Part shown: positions 1 to 6,152 of the stretch, piece by piece
Numbering within the stretch: position 1 is the first letter of the stretch
Layout of the letters: every line of letters begins with the position of its first letter
Source of the DNA: Porphyromonadaceae bacterium UBA4262
GTDB taxonomy: Bacteria; Bacteroidota; Bacteroidia; Bacteroidales; Muribaculaceae
DNA: 9,897 nucleotides
Assembly (NCBI GenBank): GCA_002396085.1
Contig: DGWI01000045.1
Span: 3,494 to 13,390 of the forward strand
Direction of reading: 5' to 3'
Translations under genes and position numbers: made by a program
Notes under the pieces: model-generated
The model's database searches: none
What the model was told of the DNA's origin: nothing
The model's input: the letters and a program-made list of their open reading frames with translations, nothing else

Positions 1-11
1 ACCCTCTTGAA

Positions 12-851
12 TTACAGGTTGATGATGTGTGGGGTGACAGCAGTGTCGTGGGTGGCCAGCGACTCGATGCAGTTGGGGTCAAGCGACTGCTCACGTATCC
101 ACTGCAGCGACTGGCGCTGCAACTTCTTGTCGAGCGACACACCACTGGTGATCATCTCCCTCCACGACTTGGTGGCATAGCCTCCATCGGCAAAGAGGAG
201 CACAAACTTGCCATCAGCATTGGTGAGTTTGACAGCACATAATCCATCGCAATGGCCGGGAATGTTGACCATCACCACCGTGCCGTCGCCAAAGAGGTCA
301 AACGACTTTCCTACAGGACCTTCGGTGCCATTCCACCCGATGGTCTGCATATCGATGCCTTCCCACCACTTCTTTTTATAGCGAATCAAGCCATTCTTGC
401 GGGCACACTCCAGTTCCTCGGCGGCACACACGACATGCTTGGCATCCTTGACCGCACGCAGTCCGTTGGCATGGTCGCAGTCGAGGTGTGTGAGCAGCAC
501 ATAGTCGAGATCGCTCGGCTTGATACCCATCGAGGCCAGTTGCTCATCAATGGCTTCGCCACTTGCAATGCGACCCTGATTCACATGATAGAGCAACCAC
601 GAGCCGAGGCTCTTGATTTGCGCCCGCTTGTCGTACTCGCCTCTGGGCGACATGTCGCGATGCCAGCCCGTATCAACAAGAATCAGTCCTTGAGGGTGTT
701 CTATCAGATAACAAAACACAGGCAACCATATCCAATCTTTCTTTGGTGTAGTCATACCCGATGCCTTGAGAAGGCTGCAATGGTCGCCGCCAAAAGGCAG
801 ATAGGGAGAAACGCGCACTTCGCCCGTGCGCAAAACATGAATTTTCATCAT
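12..851 (-). CDS. MBL-fold metallo-hydrolase, N-acyl homoserine lactonase-like family
   Basis: Predicted cytoplasmic zinc hydrolase of the metallo-beta-lactamase superfamily, 279 aa, about the usual length for AHL-lactonase-like members. Visible motifs: an early strand plus LVDTG (residues 58-62), the metal motif THLDCDH (121-127, with H122, D124, D126, H127), PGH with H200, an Asp in FADGG (D222) and a late His in ATHD (H268). The classical motif is HxHxDH; here its second His is Asp (HxDxDH), a variant I recall in many Firmicutes and Bacteroidota members whose substrate is mostly untested, so lactone hydrolysis should not be assumed. No signal peptide. The start is one of two adjacent ATGs. 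It is divergent from the HAD gene across a 233-bp spacer. No convincing -7 element was found for this strand; TCGCTTTG at 920-913 is a one-mismatch candidate without a spaced TTG. Fold assignment is secure, substrate unknown. Confidence 0.9.
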   Translation of the reverse strand: MMKIHVLRTGEVRVSPYLPFGGDHCSLLKASGMTTPKKDWIWLPVFCYLIEHPQGLILVDTGWHRDMSPRGEYDKRAQIKSLGSWLLYHVNQGRIASGEAIDEQLASMGIKPSDLDYVLLTHLDCDHANGLRAVKDAKHVVCAAEELECARKNGLIRYKKKWWEGIDMQTIGWNGTEGPVGKSFDLFGDGTVVMVNIPGHCDGLCAVKLTNADGKFVLLFADGGYATKSWREMITSGVSLDKKLQRQSLQWIREQSLDPNCIESLATHDTAVTPHIINL

Positions 852-1052
852 TTAGATTCTCAATTTTGATATTAGGGTCAACTTGAAGGGTCAATACAAT
901 AACTAAAACGAGCAAAGCGAACTGATATTGTGGCAAGCCTCTTGATGTGGAATAGAACTATGCAAGTTCTTAAGATGGTTAAAAAAGAGCAGTTAGCCTG
1001 TGGGACGATGCACCATTTCGGGTGATTGATGGTGCTTTTGCAGAATTATTGC

Positions 1053-1060
1053 TAACTTTG
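1053..1060 (+). promoter_or_regulatory. Bacteroidota -7 promoter element for the HAD gene
   Basis: TAACTTTG matches the TAnnTTTG consensus and ends 24 bp before the ATG. No TTG at the ideal 19-20 bp distance upstream is visible, so only half of the promoter is supported. Confidence 0.5.
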
Positions 1061-1084
1061 CGGCAAAATATTTAAGAATGTAGT

Positions 1085-1729
1085 ATGATAAAGAATATTG
1101 TTTTTGACCTGGGCGGGGTTATCTTCAAGATTGATAAGCATCAGGCCATCAAGCGATTCAATGAGGTAGGCTTTGCCGACGCGGCAAGTTATCTGGATGC
1201 GTTCGCGCAGGTGGGCATCTTCGGTGAACTGGAGGGCGGTGCCATCACAGCCGAGCAGTTCCGCGACCGCTTGAGCCAGTTGGCTGGCAAGCCGATGACC
1301 ATGGAAGACTGCGCCCGTGGCTGGCAAGGCTACTTTGTCGAACTGCCACAGCGCAACCTGGACAAACTCGTTGAACTGCGACGCCGTGGATTCAGACTGA
1401 GCCTACTGAGTAACACCAACCCCTTCATGATGCAGTGGGTGCGTAGCGATGCGTTCGACGGTCATGGCCATGGCGTCGGGCACTACTTCGACGCGCTCTA
1501 TCTCAGTTACGAGATGCGTGTCATGAAACCCGACAGGCGCATCTTTGAGATGATGCTAGAGGCTGAGCACGCAGTGCCCAACGAGACCGTATTCATTGAC
1601 GACAGCGCACACAATGTCAAGGCTGCAGCGGCACTGGGCATGCACACGCTGCAACCCGACAATGGCGGTGACTGGCACACAATGCTCGAAGACTTAATCG
1701 AACAGTGCAACCAGACTACTACTTCTTGA
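1085..1729 (+). CDS. HAD-IA family phosphatase (YihX-like)
   Basis: Predicted cytoplasmic haloacid-dehalogenase-like hydrolase, 214 aa, the normal size for subfamily IA. All four motifs are visible: motif I FDLGGV with nucleophile D8, motif II LLSNTN with S109, motif III MKPD with K148, and motif IV FIDDS with D172/D173. Residues 16-85 form the helical cap. In motif I the second Asp (the usual DxD acid/base) is Gly, as in the YihX/epoxide-hydrolase-N-terminal-like branch; YihX dephosphorylates alpha-glucose-1-phosphate, but several sugar or nucleotide phosphates are possible here. The ATG is the natural start, directly before the core strand IKNIVFDLGG. The 3' end overlaps the convergent NTF2-like gene by 11 bp, leaving no room for a conventional terminator between them. 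The family call is firm, the substrate open. Confidence 0.93.
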   Translation: MIKNIVFDLGGVIFKIDKHQAIKRFNEVGFADAASYLDAFAQVGIFGELEGGAITAEQFRDRLSQLAGKPMTMEDCARGWQGYFVELPQRNLDKLVELRRRGFRLSLLSNTNPFMMQWVRSDAFDGHGHGVGHYFDALYLSYEMRVMKPDRRIFEMMLEAEHAVPNETVFIDDSAHNVKAAAALGMHTLQPDNGGDWHTMLEDLIEQCNQTTTS

Positions 1730-2102
1730 TGGTGTCAGAGTTTTGGTTGTAAGCCTTGGCCACGCACTTCCACTCGCCATTCATTTTCATCAACAACAAG
1801 TAGTCGGTGAAGTCGATGCGCCCGCCCCATTTCTCCTCGAGCACGCGCACCACAGCCACAGTTTCCTCAACCGAGACGACATCAACACGAGCCTTGAAAT
1901 CGGCGCCAGCACCGACCGTGTCGACGTTGTGATAGAACTGCTCGATGGAGCCATGCTCCAGTTCACCGTCCAGATAGCCGAAGAGCACGGCATCGCCGGT
2001 AAACAACTCTTTGGCATACTTGCTGTTGCCCTCGGCAACACTCTTTACAAACTTCATGGCGGCAGCTTCGACCGCAGCGTACTCAGCAATAGATGATCTC
2101 AT
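1719..2102 (-). CDS. NTF2-like / putative lumazine-binding family protein
   Basis: Small cytoplasmic protein of the SnoaL/NTF2-like alpha+beta-barrel superfamily, closest in my recognition to the putative lumazine-binding group. 127 aa from the chosen start. Visible: an N-terminal helix (AVEAAAMKFVKSVAEG, residues 10-25), a short segment naming an early loss-of-function-tolerant loop (LFTGDAVLFGYLDGEL, 33-48), and the diagnostic last strands DYLLLMKMNGEWK (100-112). The frame stays open back to an ATG at 2165, but that codon lies inside the -33 box of a well-formed promoter (2135-2165), so the ATG at 2102 is preferred; it also fits the family's N-terminus. These proteins may be enzymes (isomerase- or cyclase-like) or only bind small ligands, and no catalytic set can be assigned here. 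It is divergent from the HxlR regulator, which probably controls it, and overlaps the HAD gene tail-to-tail. Confidence 0.85.
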   Translation of the reverse strand: MRSSIAEYAAVEAAAMKFVKSVAEGNSKYAKELFTGDAVLFGYLDGELEHGSIEQFYHNVDTVGAGADFKARVDVVSVEETVAVVRVLEEKWGGRIDFTDYLLLMKMNGEWKCVAKAYNQNSDTIKK

Positions 2103-2134
2103 TGTAGTTAAATGTTTGGTTAATAATTCTGGCG

Positions 2135-2165
2135 CAAAATTAGACACTAATACCGAATGCCACAA
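2135..2165 (-). promoter_or_regulatory. Bacteroidota sigma-A-type promoter for the NTF2-like gene
   Basis: On the minus strand TTG (2165-2163) is followed after 20 bp by TAATTTTG (2142-2135), matching the TTG-N19/20-TAnnTTTG consensus. It is the best promoter in the window. Transcription would begin near 2130-2128 and give a leader of roughly 26-28 nt before the ATG at 2102, which rules against the longer reading from 2165. Confidence 0.6.
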
Positions 2166-2169
2166 GTAC

Positions 2170-2202
2170 CGAAAAATTTTTCAGATACTGAATTATTTTT
2201 CG
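2170..2202. promoter_or_regulatory. Possible HxlR operator (palindrome between divergent promoters)
   Basis: GAAAAATTTTTC (2171-2182) is a perfect 12-bp palindrome, and CGAAAAAT (2170-2177) is repeated in inverse as ATTTTTCG (2195-2202). The region lies between the minus-strand -33 box (2163-2165) and the plus-strand -7 box (2231-2238), where an autoregulating dimeric HxlR protein could control both genes. This is inferred from position and symmetry only; an A/T-rich palindrome can arise by chance. Confidence 0.3.
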
Positions 2203-2230
2203 ACATACTCACATTCTCGGACAATATTGC

Positions 2231-2238
2231 TATCTTTG
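2231..2238 (+). promoter_or_regulatory. Bacteroidota -7 promoter element for the HxlR gene
   Basis: TATCTTTG fits TAnnTTTG and ends 27 bp before the ATG. No properly spaced TTG is seen upstream, which would suit a promoter that depends on a regulator. Confidence 0.5.
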
Positions 2239-2265
2239 CAGCCATAATATCAAAACGCAAACTCA

Positions 2266-2619
2266 ATGCATAAACGTAAGATTCCTGTTGACCTCAGTTG
2301 CCCTCTGCGACTGACCATCAGCCTGATTGACTCAAAGTGGAAGTCGTGCATCCTGGACGAACTGCGCCACAAGGCCATGCGCCCCAGCGAGTTGCACAAG
2401 GCTCTGCCCGAGGCCACGCCCCGTGTTCTCGATTTGCAGTTGAAAGAAATGGTTGATGATGGCCTGGTGACCAAGACCATCTATCCCGAACTGCCACCAC
2501 GCAGCGAGTATGCCATCTCGCCACTGGGCATGACTCTGATTCCCATCATCGATGCCATGCTGCAATGGGGCGAGGAGCACCAAGAACTATTTGAGAAGAA
2601 ATATGGTCGCCCCGACTAA
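2266..2619 (+). CDS. HxlR-family winged-helix transcriptional regulator
   Basis: Dimeric DNA-binding regulator, 117 aa, typical for HxlR proteins. Visible family signature: the N-terminal Cys-Pro (C12-P13) followed by the first helix and the GKWK-like DSKWKSCILDEL (22-33), recognition region LPEATPRVLDLQLKEM (47-62), DDGLVTKTIYPELPPRSEYAIS wing (64-85), ISPLG (84-88) and the C-terminal dimer helix through W101. The conserved Cys near the N-terminus acts as a redox or electrophile sensor in well-studied members (YodB, HypR); C12 and C28 are the only cysteines here, so thiol sensing is a reasonable inference. The gene is divergent from the NTF2-like gene, with symmetric DNA between them, and is followed 85 bp later by the ClbS-family gene with no promoter element in the gap, so those two are probably co-transcribed. 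The family call is very secure; the inducer is unknown. Confidence 0.95.
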   Translation: MHKRKIPVDLSCPLRLTISLIDSKWKSCILDELRHKAMRPSELHKALPEATPRVLDLQLKEMVDDGLVTKTIYPELPPRSEYAISPLGMTLIPIIDAMLQWGEEHQELFEKKYGRPD

Positions 2620-2704
2620 ATGCTATGGACGAGGAAAACTCACTAGAGGACGTCTCCACCAAGTTAATTATCAAGAAAACAAACTGAAAAAACAACAATA
2701 AATT

Positions 2705-3250
2705 ATGTCCAAACCGACCAACAAACAAGAACTCATTGCATCGATGCAAGAGGGCTACACAAAACTCAATGACCAAATCAACAAGATGGGGGCTGATGTT
2801 GCTGCTGCTCCATTCAGTTTTGCAGCCGACCCCAAGAAGTGTGGTGTTCGCTGGGCCTACGACCGTTGCCTTCGCGACCTGCTGACCCATCTCTATGAAT
2901 GGCAGGTTCTGATGCGTGTGTTTGTGCAGAACATCCGCGAGGGTCATCCCAAGGATTACCTGCCCGACGAGTACCGCAAGAATTATCACGAGATGGACAA
3001 GATGCTGGTAGAGAGACACCAGAGCACCAGTCTGGCCGAGGCCAAGAAACTTCTTGCAACGACTCATCAACAGATGATTGACCTGGCTAAAAGTTTCAGT
3101 GATGAGGATTTGTTCTCCAAGGGTGTGTTCAAGACCACCTACACAACCACCATGGCAGCATACTTCGAGAGCGTCACAACGAGTCCTTACTCGCAAGCGA
3201 CCAAGTTGCTGAAGACGCACCAAAAGAATCACCAAGCACAAAGCAAGTGA
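2705..3250 (+). CDS. ClbS/DfsB family four-helix bundle protein
   Basis: 181 aa, normal family length (about 165-180). ClbS of the pks island hydrolyses the electrophilic cyclopropane of colibactin and protects the producer; DfsB relatives, widespread in genomes without pks, have unknown substrates. Visible family landmarks: N-terminal MSKPTNKQELI (1-11), the helix LRDLLTHLYEWQ (56-67), the segment DYLPDEYRKNYHEMD (84-98), HQSTSLAEAKKLLATTHQQM (105-124), FSDEDLFSKGVF (131-142) and the last helix TTSPYSQATKLLKTH (158-172). In relatives I remember the residue before that Tyr as usually His; here it is P161, which could alter the active pocket. No signal peptide, so it acts in the cytoplasm. It probably shares a transcript with the HxlR regulator. 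No colibactin-type biosynthesis genes are in the window, so a resistance or detoxification role is inference. Confidence 0.92.
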   Translation: MSKPTNKQELIASMQEGYTKLNDQINKMGADVAAAPFSFAADPKKCGVRWAYDRCLRDLLTHLYEWQVLMRVFVQNIREGHPKDYLPDEYRKNYHEMDKMLVERHQSTSLAEAKKLLATTHQQMIDLAKSFSDEDLFSKGVFKTTYTTTMAAYFESVTTSPYSQATKLLKTHQKNHQAQSK

Positions 3251-3280
3251 GGCGGCCACAAGTTCAGTTACTGAGCCGCC
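3251..3280 (+). terminator. Hairpin just after the ClbS-family gene, possible terminator
   Basis: GGCGGC (3251-3256) pairs with GCCGCC (3275-3280), and inside it TCAG (3264-3267) pairs with CTGA (3271-3274) around a TTA loop, leaving a 7-nt bulge on one side. It starts right after the stop codon, a normal place for a terminator, but no T-run follows, so function is uncertain. Confidence 0.35.
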
Positions 3281-3290
3281 GTCTCAAATC

Positions 3291-3482
3291 ATGCAGATTC
3301 TCATATTGTCCGTGTTGTCTTCCAAAAAATCACACAGACAAATGCTGAAAACTTTGTAGAAAGCAATCATGATCTCGACATAGCCACAAGGCTTCTCAGG
3401 AACGATTGAGTGCCCGATTGAACACACCAACGAAGCCCAAGATGTGCTGGTCGGCCTGATTGCCACGCTCAGCCCGAAGTGA
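3291..3482 (+). pseudogene. Candidate small decayed reading frame with two in-frame TAG codons
   Basis: One frame from ATG 3291 to TGA 3480-3482 (64 codons) is interrupted by TAG at 3357-3359 and 3381-3383. The pieces read as protein-like: 22 residues starting MQILILSVLSSKK, then KAIMIST, then 32 residues including GTIECPIEHTNEAQDVL and ending ATLSPK. The last piece uses the same Asn/Glu/Gly-rich, AAC/GCC/CTG-style codons as the neighbouring genes. I do not recognise the family. The opening hydrophobic strand followed by Ser-Ser-Lys-Lys resembles the start of a Rossmann- or flavodoxin-like fold, but this is weak. TAG is a normal stop elsewhere here (NTF2-like and beta-helix genes end with it), so local decay is more likely than recoding. 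It could also be chance openness in a spacer. Confidence 0.3.
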
Positions 3483-3510
3483 CCCACCACCATGCACACA
3501 TGCATCATCA

Positions 3511-3543
3511 AGAACAGGGCGAAAAAATTTTTTGCCCTGTTCT
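3511..3543. terminator. Strong inverted repeat upstream of luxS, possible terminator
   Basis: AGAACAGGGC (3511-3520) and GCCCTGTTCT (3534-3543) are exact reverse complements; between them are one unpaired G and AAAAAATTTTTT (3522-3533), which is itself self-complementary, so the stem can run on to the centre. The six Ts lie inside the structure on the + strand. It separates the HxlR-ClbS unit from the luxS promoter 24 bp further on and probably ends read-through from upstream, possibly in both directions. The lack of a T-run after the GC stem lowers confidence. Confidence 0.5.
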
Positions 3544-3566
3544 CTTATGGGTTGGGAATTAATGAG

Positions 3567-3574
3567 TAACTTTG
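3567..3574 (+). promoter_or_regulatory. Bacteroidota -7 promoter element for luxS
   Basis: TAACTTTG matches TAnnTTTG and ends 26 bp before the luxS ATG. A TTG at 3552-3554 is only 12 bp upstream, too close for a standard -33 box. Confidence 0.5.
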
Positions 3575-3600
3575 CACTCCACTTATAGACCTAGCAAACT

Positions 3601-4095
3601 ATGGAAGTAATACAAAGTTTCACCATCGACCACACCCGCCTGAAACCAGGCATCTACATCTCACGCGAGGATAAAGGTTTCACCACATTCGACCTGCGCA
3701 TCACCGAACCCAACAAGGAACCCGCCGTCGCTCCGGCAGCCATGCACAGCCTGGAGCACCTCATGGCCACGTGGTTCCGCAACAGCAGGGCCAAAGATGA
3801 TGTGGTCTACGTTGGGCCGATGGGCTGCCTCACGGGCATGTACATCATCATGACAGGGACATACACTGCCGAGGACATGCGCCAACTGACCATCGAGTGT
3901 CTCCAGTGGATTCTGACACAGACCGAGGTTCCTGCCACGCGACCCGAGGCTTGTGGCAACTATCTGCTCCACGACCTGCCCATGTGCAAATGGGAGAGCG
4001 CCCGCTATCTCGACCGTCTGCAGCACGACTTCCACAGCGAGTACACTAAGTTGCAGATTGTCCTCGACGACGGCAAGGTCTTTGCCGACGCTTAA
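3601..4095 (+). CDS. luxS: S-ribosylhomocysteine lyase (AI-2 synthesis)
   Basis: Cytoplasmic metalloenzyme of the activated methyl cycle: it splits S-ribosylhomocysteine into homocysteine and DPD, the precursor of autoinducer-2. 164 aa, within the usual range of about 155-170. The metal ligands are visible: HSLEH (49-53, the HxxEH motif with H49 and H53) and C118 in EACGNY; the catalytic Cys is C76 in GCLTGM, the counterpart of Cys84 in Bacillus subtilis LuxS. Other landmarks: FTIDHTRLKPGIYISR (7-22), FDLRITEPNKEP (30-41), ATWFRNS (56-62). All key residues are intact. The partner nucleosidase (Pfs/MTAN) is not in the window. The next gene starts 65 bp downstream on the same strand, and no other promoter element is visible until after the phospholipase and barrel genes, so a shared transcript is possible. 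The assignment is essentially certain. Confidence 0.98.
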   Translation: MEVIQSFTIDHTRLKPGIYISREDKGFTTFDLRITEPNKEPAVAPAAMHSLEHLMATWFRNSRAKDDVVYVGPMGCLTGMYIIMTGTYTAEDMRQLTIECLQWILTQTEVPATRPEACGNYLLHDLPMCKWESARYLDRLQHDFHSEYTKLQIVLDDGKVFADA

Positions 4096-4097
4096 TC

Positions 4098-4120
4098 GTG
4101 GCCTCTGCCACACAGTGTGG
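4098..4120 (+). other. Overlapping alternative hairpins after luxS
   Basis: GTGGC (4098-4102) can pair with GCCAC (4107-4111), while CCACAC (4108-4113) can pair with GTGTGG (4115-4120); the two use the same CCAC and exclude each other. There is no T-run. It may be a weak attenuator or mRNA-processing stem between luxS and the next gene, or simple chance. Confidence 0.2.
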
Positions 4121-4160
4121 TTGCAGCAGCAATTCAAGATAATCAGCAAAAGAGAACTAC

Positions 4161-4851
4161 ATGATCAGAGAGTATATTGTCAGACCTTCGACCTTTAGAT
4201 TTGGAGATTCGCACCCATGGATTGTCGTTAATAACCTGTGTGACACTATCATGCGCGAGTTGAGACATCTGGGCGAAGACTATACAATAAGCAATGGAGT
4301 TGCCGTTCACAAAACAGCAGTTATAGCCACACAATGTGACCATCAAAGCACCGGCAATCATTTCGGCCAACTGTTTTGTTGGAGCAAATTCATATCTGCG
4401 AAATGGAGTTTATCTTGCACCAGGCGCAAAAGTTGGCATCAGTTGTGAAATCAAGACATCGGTGTTGCTCGAAGGCTGTGCCGTGGCTCATTTCAACTTT
4501 GTGGGCGACTCCATCATTGGGCACGATGTGAACATTGAGGCCGGTGCCATTGTAGCCAACCACTATAATGAGCGTAAAGACGACACGGTCTATGTCAACA
4601 TTGACGGGAAACGTGTCTCAACGGGGCTTCACAAATTTGGCTCGCTGGTGGGCGACGACTGCCGCATTGGTGCCAATGCAGTGCTTTCGCCAGGCACTTT
4701 GCTCAAGCCCCAAACCATCGTCAAGCGTCTGGAACTGGTTGAACAAGACCCGCAATCATGCGACATGTACACTAAATATGTTCGCCAAACAAAGGTTGAC
4801 AGAAAGCATACCCACCCTTGCTGCAAAAGTCAACGACAAATGTTTTTTTAG
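4161..4851 (+). pseudogene. LpxA-family left-handed beta-helix acyltransferase-like gene, frameshifted
   Basis: Two frames together give one protein. The first (from ATG 4161) reads MIREYIVRPSTFRFGDSHPW and on through GVAVHKTAVIA (about residue 56), then loses sense. The second, open from about 4327-4336, begins VTIKAPAIISANCFVGANSY and carries hexapeptide-repeat strands through GCAVAHFNFVGDSIIG, EAGAIVANHYNER, KFGSLVGDDCRIGANAVLSPG and TIVKRLELVEQD. The join needs one base removed within GCCACACAAT (4326-4335). The layout, a short N-terminal domain then a hexapeptide beta-helix, is that of Bacteroidota LpxA-family transferases related to the C-terminal half of GlmU-type nucleotidyltransferases; the acceptor is unknown. 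The C-terminal 20-odd residues after LELVEQD look non-homologous and Cys/Lys-rich. Either a true pseudogene or a sequencing or assembly slip in an AC-rich run. It is tightly spaced with its neighbours (65 and 29 bp). Confidence 0.8.
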
Positions 4852-4880
4852 AGAATAATATATTTAAGTTTCTATAGCAA

Positions 4881-6131
4881 ATGAAGACCAATCTCAAACA
4901 AACAAAATGGAGTTACTCCATTTTCTTGGTACTCGCAATGCTCAGTTCCACTCTGCTGAGCAGTTGTGACGAGGATAATGGATTGCCGTACTACGACGAA
5001 AACTCGCTCGACTTACCCTACATCTTCTCCGAGGGGTACCAAGACCAAATCCAATACCCCTATGAGCTGGCAACGCCGCTGACCGACTGGCTGTCGCTAG
5101 TGCGCGACGACGTGCGGGTGTGCAAACTCAGCATCCCCGGCACCCACGATAGCATGACCGGCATGGGATTCTACACCCCGGTTGTCAAGTACTTCTCCAA
5201 CATCATGGCCATCAGCCAGGTCTCAACGTTTGCCGAGCAGATGTCGTGTGGCATTCGTTTCTTCGACTTCCGCCCCGTGGTGGCTATCGACACCCTGGCC
5301 AGCCAGCCCGAAGACCGACAGATTCTGCGCCTGGCGCACGGCTTCACTGAGGTGGACGTGACGCTTGAGCAGTCAATCGACTGGATGCAGCAGTTCCTCA
5401 ATTCACACCCCACAGAGTTCTTCATCGTCAAGATACAAGCCGACAATGGCATGGAGAGCCAGCAAAACTGGTCAATCCTGCTCAACAAGGTGCTCTCGAT
5501 GCCCAAATACAGAGGACTGTTTGTCGAGAGTTGGCATCCCGACATCACTGTGGGCGAGATACGAGGCAAGATATTGTGGCTCAGCCGCTACGACCTACGC
5601 CCGGTCAACCCAGCATTCCACTACCCCGTTGCCTACTGTGACTGGCCCGATGAGGACCCCGATGTCGATGAGGAGGTACACCCCGAGCAACAGCGCAATT
5701 GCGCCATCTACAACATGGAGGATCAGAGCATCAAAGCCACGCTCTACAAGCAAGACTACTACAAGACAACGAGCGAGAAGCGCATGGCAACCAAGATTGC
5801 TACCGTGCTCGACATGATGAAGAGCGCGCGCGAGGCTACTGCCAGCGACGAGAACATCTGGATTGTCAACCACTGCTCGGCTTATACCGAGGTCTCAGCA
5901 CGAGGATATATCACCAACGCCTCGAACCTGCACCCCAAGGTGATCGAAGACCTGCTCGCCAATGAGGGCACAGTGGGCATTATGCCCATGGACATGTCGT
6001 GCCACGACTATGTGCACTGCATCATCAACGGTGGCACTCCCTACACCAGCGACTATCTCTACGGCTTCTATCCGCGCAGTCAGTCGTTGACCAACCTGCT
6101 GGTCATGTCGAATCAGAAATTTTTTAAATAA
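4881..6131 (+). CDS. Phosphatidylinositol-specific phospholipase C-like lipoprotein
   Basis: Predicted surface lipoprotein, 416 aa, with a PI-PLC X-type TIM-barrel domain that cleaves the phosphodiester of phosphatidylinositol-like lipids, or of GPI anchors. The lipobox LSSC has the modified Cys at C29 after a hydrophobic stretch (14-26); the following D-E-D acidic run fits the Bacteroidota surface-export signal. Catalytic landmarks: KLSIPGTHDSM (82-92) with H89-D90, CGIRFFDFRP (123-132) with R126, D129 and R131, and LAHGF (151-155) with the second catalytic-type H153. Later WHPDITVGEIRGKILWLSRYD (218 on) and the C-terminal NHCSAY and GIMPMDM segments fit the second half of the barrel. The general His pair and Asp/Arg seem intact. 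The barrel-protein gene follows after 21 bp, suggesting a cell-surface unit. Exact lipid substrate is unknown; other PLC-X proteins act on lysolipids. Confidence 0.9.
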   Translation: MKTNLKQTKWSYSIFLVLAMLSSTLLSSCDEDNGLPYYDENSLDLPYIFSEGYQDQIQYPYELATPLTDWLSLVRDDVRVCKLSIPGTHDSMTGMGFYTPVVKYFSNIMAISQVSTFAEQMSCGIRFFDFRPVVAIDTLASQPEDRQILRLAHGFTEVDVTLEQSIDWMQQFLNSHPTEFFIVKIQADNGMESQQNWSILLNKVLSMPKYRGLFVESWHPDITVGEIRGKILWLSRYDLRPVNPAFHYPVAYCDWPDEDPDVDEEVHPEQQRNCAIYNMEDQSIKATLYKQDYYKTTSEKRMATKIATVLDMMKSAREATASDENIWIVNHCSAYTEVSARGYITNASNLHPKVIEDLLANEGTVGIMPMDMSCHDYVHCIINGGTPYTSDYLYGFYPRSQSLTNLLVMSNQKFFK

Positions 6132-6152
6132 CCAACATGTTCTTGTATCGTT

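Noticed and set aside
252..869. Long open + frame of about 205 codons opposite the metallo-hydrolase gene
   Set aside because: It is the antisense of a clear family gene with conserved metal motifs; the antisense product is rich in His/Arg/Leu and has no recognisable motif.
913..920. TCGCTTTG as the promoter of the metallo-hydrolase gene on the minus strand
   Set aside because: One mismatch to TAnnTTTG and the nearest TTG is 13 bp away rather than 19-20; not enough to call.
2102..2165. Longer N-terminus (ATG 2165) for the NTF2-like protein
   Set aside because: The upstream ATG falls within the -33 box of the best promoter in the window and would not be transcribed; the extra 21 residues do not fit the family.
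2625..2687. 20-codon frame between the HxlR and ClbS-family genes (MDEENSLEDVST...)
   Set aside because: Very short and without support beyond a start and stop; could be a leader peptide but nothing in the sequence argues for it.
2546..3259. Long minus-strand frame of 237 codons opposite the ClbS-family gene
   Set aside because: The + strand reads a recognisable ClbS/DfsB protein at normal length; the minus reading is a shadow with an odd composition.
3284..3511. 75-codon minus-strand frame in the spacer before luxS
   Set aside because: Composition is Met/Cys-rich with no recognisable motif, no promoter, and the + strand reading of the same DNA looks more protein-like.
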